Source: Bacteroidota bacterium
GTDB lineage: Bacteria > Bacteroidota > Bacteroidia > Chitinophagales > Chitinophagaceae
Assembly (NCBI GenBank): GCA_947462495.1
Contig: CANHOY010000071.1
Location: 1-7,967, forward strand
Direction of reading: 5' to 3'
Length of the DNA stretch: 7,967 bases
Shown: in pieces, positions 6,004 through 7,967 of the stretch
How positions within the stretch are numbered: the first letter of the stretch is position 1
Layout: each line of letters begins with the position of its first letter
Made by a program: the position numbers and the translations under genes
The notes under the pieces: generated by a model
What the model was told of the DNA's origin: nothing
Database searches by the model: none
What the model saw: only the letters and a program-made list of their open reading frames with translations

Positions 6004-7967
6004 ATGAAAAGATTACTTACTATATTTTTACTTTTCCTAAGCATACATTCCTTGTATGCTCAAAAAAGAGCGGCCAAGAGAATTATGAAATTAGCCAATC
6101 AGGAAGTGAATGATTTACGATACGCTTATGCCATACCATTGTATAAGAGCTTTTTACAAAGAGGTTGGACAGATTCTACTGTATATTTTAATTTAGGGTT
6201 ATGTTATACGAAAGTGAATCAATATGATAGCGCGCTAAAGTATTACATACTAGCAGATAAGCTTGGGATGAATACAAAAAATAGTATTGCTGAAATGCAA
6301 GCTTCACTTGGATATTATGAAGAAGCTAAAAAAGGATACACTTTCTCTATTCAAAATGGCAAGACATTACTTGCCGAATCTAGATTGTATGGGTTTTCTA
6401 ATATTAAAAATTTTATAGCAGATTCCATAGATTATGAAATTTTCCCTATTAATGCTAATTCACCCTTTAATGAATTTAATCCAGTTCCTTATAAAGAGGG
6501 TTTAGTTTTTGAATCAAATAGAGTTCGGTCTGTATACAGTAAAAATAAGAAGCGAAGGAAGAAACACAATTCATTAGAAGAATTTTCATGGGATGGAGCT
6601 GGGTATACTAGTTTGTATTTTATACCTAGTACAAAAAATTTAAGAATTGATAGTATTGCAATGAGTATTTGGACGGATAAAAAATTAAATTATCCAATTA
6701 ACGATTTAAATAGATTGTCAAGCAATGACAACAGAAAAATGAACACGTTTTATGATTTTAAAACCCCTGTTTACAATGATTCCACCATTCAGTTATTTTC
6801 TAATGAATTTGATGCGCATTTGAACTTGGGATCAATCAGTTTTACAAAGGATGGTAAGATGGCTTATTATACAAAAAATCAAAAAAAATCTAAAGGGGTA
6901 TATCAATTGGAGATTTGGGAATCGAGATTAAATGACGGTAAATGGGGTGTTGGTAAAAAGCTATTTATTAACAATCCTAATTTTAGTTATTTCCATCCTG
7001 CCATTACCCCTGATGGTAAAAGGCTTTATTATATTACAGATGAACCCGGCGGAATAGGGGGCACTGATATTTATTATATAGAAAAAAACGAGGATGGTTC
7101 TTGGAAGTCCACACAAAATGCTGGTCGGGAAATTAATACGGAAGCCAATGAGTTATTCCCTACTTTTTATGAGGGTATTTTATATTTTAGTAGCAATGGA
7201 CATCCAGGACTTGGTGGCTTAGATATTTATAAAATTGACAAGAATAAAAAGGGGGGGATTCTTATAAAGAATATGGGTTATCCTATTAATAGTACTAAAG
7301 ACGATATTGGGTTTTCTGTTAATAGTAATTCAGGATTTTTTAGTTCTAATAGATATGGCAGTGATGATTTATTCGCTTTTGACTATAAAAAATCTTTTGT
7401 TAAGATTACTGGTCGCGTATTAGTAGACAGTAATTGTGTTACTACTAAAAAATTATACTTGTATCAAAAAGATGTTACTGGCAATCAACTACTAGTTGAT
7501 AGTAGTATCCTTGATGCTAATTGTAATTATCAATTTACGGTGAGACCAAATAATGAATATTCTATTGTTACTTATGATGAATTTGGTAATAAATACGAAT
7601 CTGAATTAAATTCAACGGGGTATGTTAAAACCAATGATACCTACTTAAAGAATGCTAATTTAATTAATATTCCACTTCCTAGAAAAGTGATGGAGGATCG
7701 TCTAGCTAAAGAAAAATCGATTCAAATTGCAGAGGAGTTGTCTATGGCAAAAACTTTCAAACTTTCTATAGACTCTTTAAAAGCGTTGACAAAAGATTAT
7801 GTTGAATTACACCATCCGTTTGATCAGGTATATGTAGTTAAGGACGATTTAAATAGTTATTATAAAATTATTGAAAGAGTTAAACGCATGAAGGGTAAGA
7901 AAATTGTAATTGTTTCTGCTGCTGACTGTAATGGCTCCTTTGATTACAATGAGAATTTATCTGAACG
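6004..7967 (+). CDS. PorE-like OmpA-family protein: TPR, beta-propeller, regulatory-like and OmpA domains (3' partial)
   Basis: ATG at 6004 opens a frame that has no stop before the window ends (654 complete codons plus CG of an Arg codon). Residues 1-19 are a signal peptide ending LYA before Gln20, with no lipobox cysteine. About 24-120 are TPR helices (VYFNLGLCYTKVNQYDSALKYY at 60-81). About 150-460 form a propeller with PD40-type motifs: FHPAITPDGKRLYYITDE (330-347), ELFPTFYEGILYFSSNGHPG (383-402) and a weaker IGFSVNSNSGFFSSNRYG near 435-452. About 466-545 (VKITGRVLVDS) resemble a carboxypeptidase-regulatory fold. About 560-600 are helical, and from 605 an OmpA domain begins, with Asp641 and Arg655 at the peptidoglycan-binding positions. 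This order matches PorE of Porphyromonas gingivalis, which binds peptidoglycan in the T9SS. Inferred: it anchors the SprF-like complex to the cell wall. It starts 17 bases after the SprF-like gene and is probably in the same operon. Confidence 0.92.
   Translation, partial: MKRLLTIFLLFLSIHSLYAQKRAAKRIMKLANQEVNDLRYAYAIPLYKSFLQRGWTDSTVYFNLGLCYTKVNQYDSALKYYILADKLGMNTKNSIAEMQASLGYYEEAKKGYTFSIQNGKTLLAESRLYGFSNIKNFIADSIDYEIFPINANSPFNEFNPVPYKEGLVFESNRVRSVYSKNKKRRKKHNSLEEFSWDGAGYTSLYFIPSTKNLRIDSIAMSIWTDKKLNYPINDLNRLSSNDNRKMNTFYDFKTPVYNDSTIQLFSNEFDAHLNLGSISFTKDGKMAYYTKNQKKSKGVYQLEIWESRLNDGKWGVGKKLFINNPNFSYFHPAITPDGKRLYYITDEPGGIGGTDIYYIEKNEDGSWKSTQNAGREINTEANELFPTFYEGILYFSSNGHPGLGGLDIYKIDKNKKGGILIKNMGYPINSTKDDIGFSVNSNSGFFSSNRYGSDDLFAFDYKKSFVKITGRVLVDSNCVTTKKLYLYQKDVTGNQLLVDSSILDANCNYQFTVRPNNEYSIVTYDEFGNKYESELNSTGYVKTNDTYLKNANLINIPLPRKVMEDRLAKEKSIQIAEELSMAKTFKLSIDSLKALTKDYVELHHPFDQVYVVKDDLNSYYKIIERVKRMKGKKIVIVSAADCNGSFDYNENLSE
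7246..7257 (+). repeat. A5-G7 homopolymer tract inside the OmpA-family gene
   Basis: Five A followed by seven G lie in an otherwise AT-rich gene, coding Lys-Lys-Gly-Gly between propeller blades. The reading frame continues normally through it. The seven-G run is the longest G run I see in the window. Replication slippage here would remove the regulatory-like and OmpA domains; no evidence in a single sequence shows that this happens. Confidence 0.6.

Noticed and set aside
1..7967. A wholly new defence, toxin or mobile system
   Set aside because: No transposase, integrase, toxin, nuclease, tRNA or inverted-repeat ends are visible; every base is explained by three collinear genes of known T9SS-linked types.

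Overview
The window comes from an AT-rich member of the Bacteroidota. This rests on three family-level hallmarks lying together: a giant secreted protein ending in a gliding-motility-associated C-terminal domain (CHU_C, the type B sorting signal of the type IX secretion system, T9SS), a PorP/SprF-family outer-membrane protein, and a PorE-like protein with TPR, beta-propeller, regulatory-like and OmpA domains. Genus cannot be told from the sequence; a gliding or surface-attached member of Flavobacteriia, Chitinophagia or Sphingobacteriia would fit.

Layout, all on the + strand. Positions 1-5024 are the 3' part of one very large adhesin-like gene whose start lies left of the window (1673 codons visible, frame open from base 3). 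Its product reads, in order: thrombospondin type 3 (TSP3) calcium-binding repeats; seven cadherin-like/Ig-like modules arranged as an A-B-C triplet, a second A-B-C triplet and a final A; one Ig-like module; two DUF11-like modules; two copies of a four-cysteine 84-residue module; a third DUF11-like module; and the CHU_C sorting domain. After 14 bases comes a complete PorP/SprF gene (5039-5986). After a further 17 bases comes an OmpA-family gene (6004 onward) that runs off the right edge inside its OmpA domain (654 complete codons visible). No terminator or promoter is visible between the genes, so they look like one operon.

The likely joint role is export and surface display of the adhesin. 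The large protein crosses the inner membrane, then the outer membrane through the T9SS using its type B C-terminal signal. The SprF-like barrel is the probable dedicated outer-membrane partner, by analogy with SprB/SprF of Flavobacterium johnsoniae. The OmpA-family protein probably ties the outer-membrane assembly to peptidoglycan. The set is a recognisable kind of locus rather than a new system. The most interesting parts are the internal repeat architecture of the adhesin (a 903-bp super-repeat, 102-bp TSP3 repeats cut by the window edge, and an unrecognised four-cysteine module) and sequence details of the OmpA-family protein.
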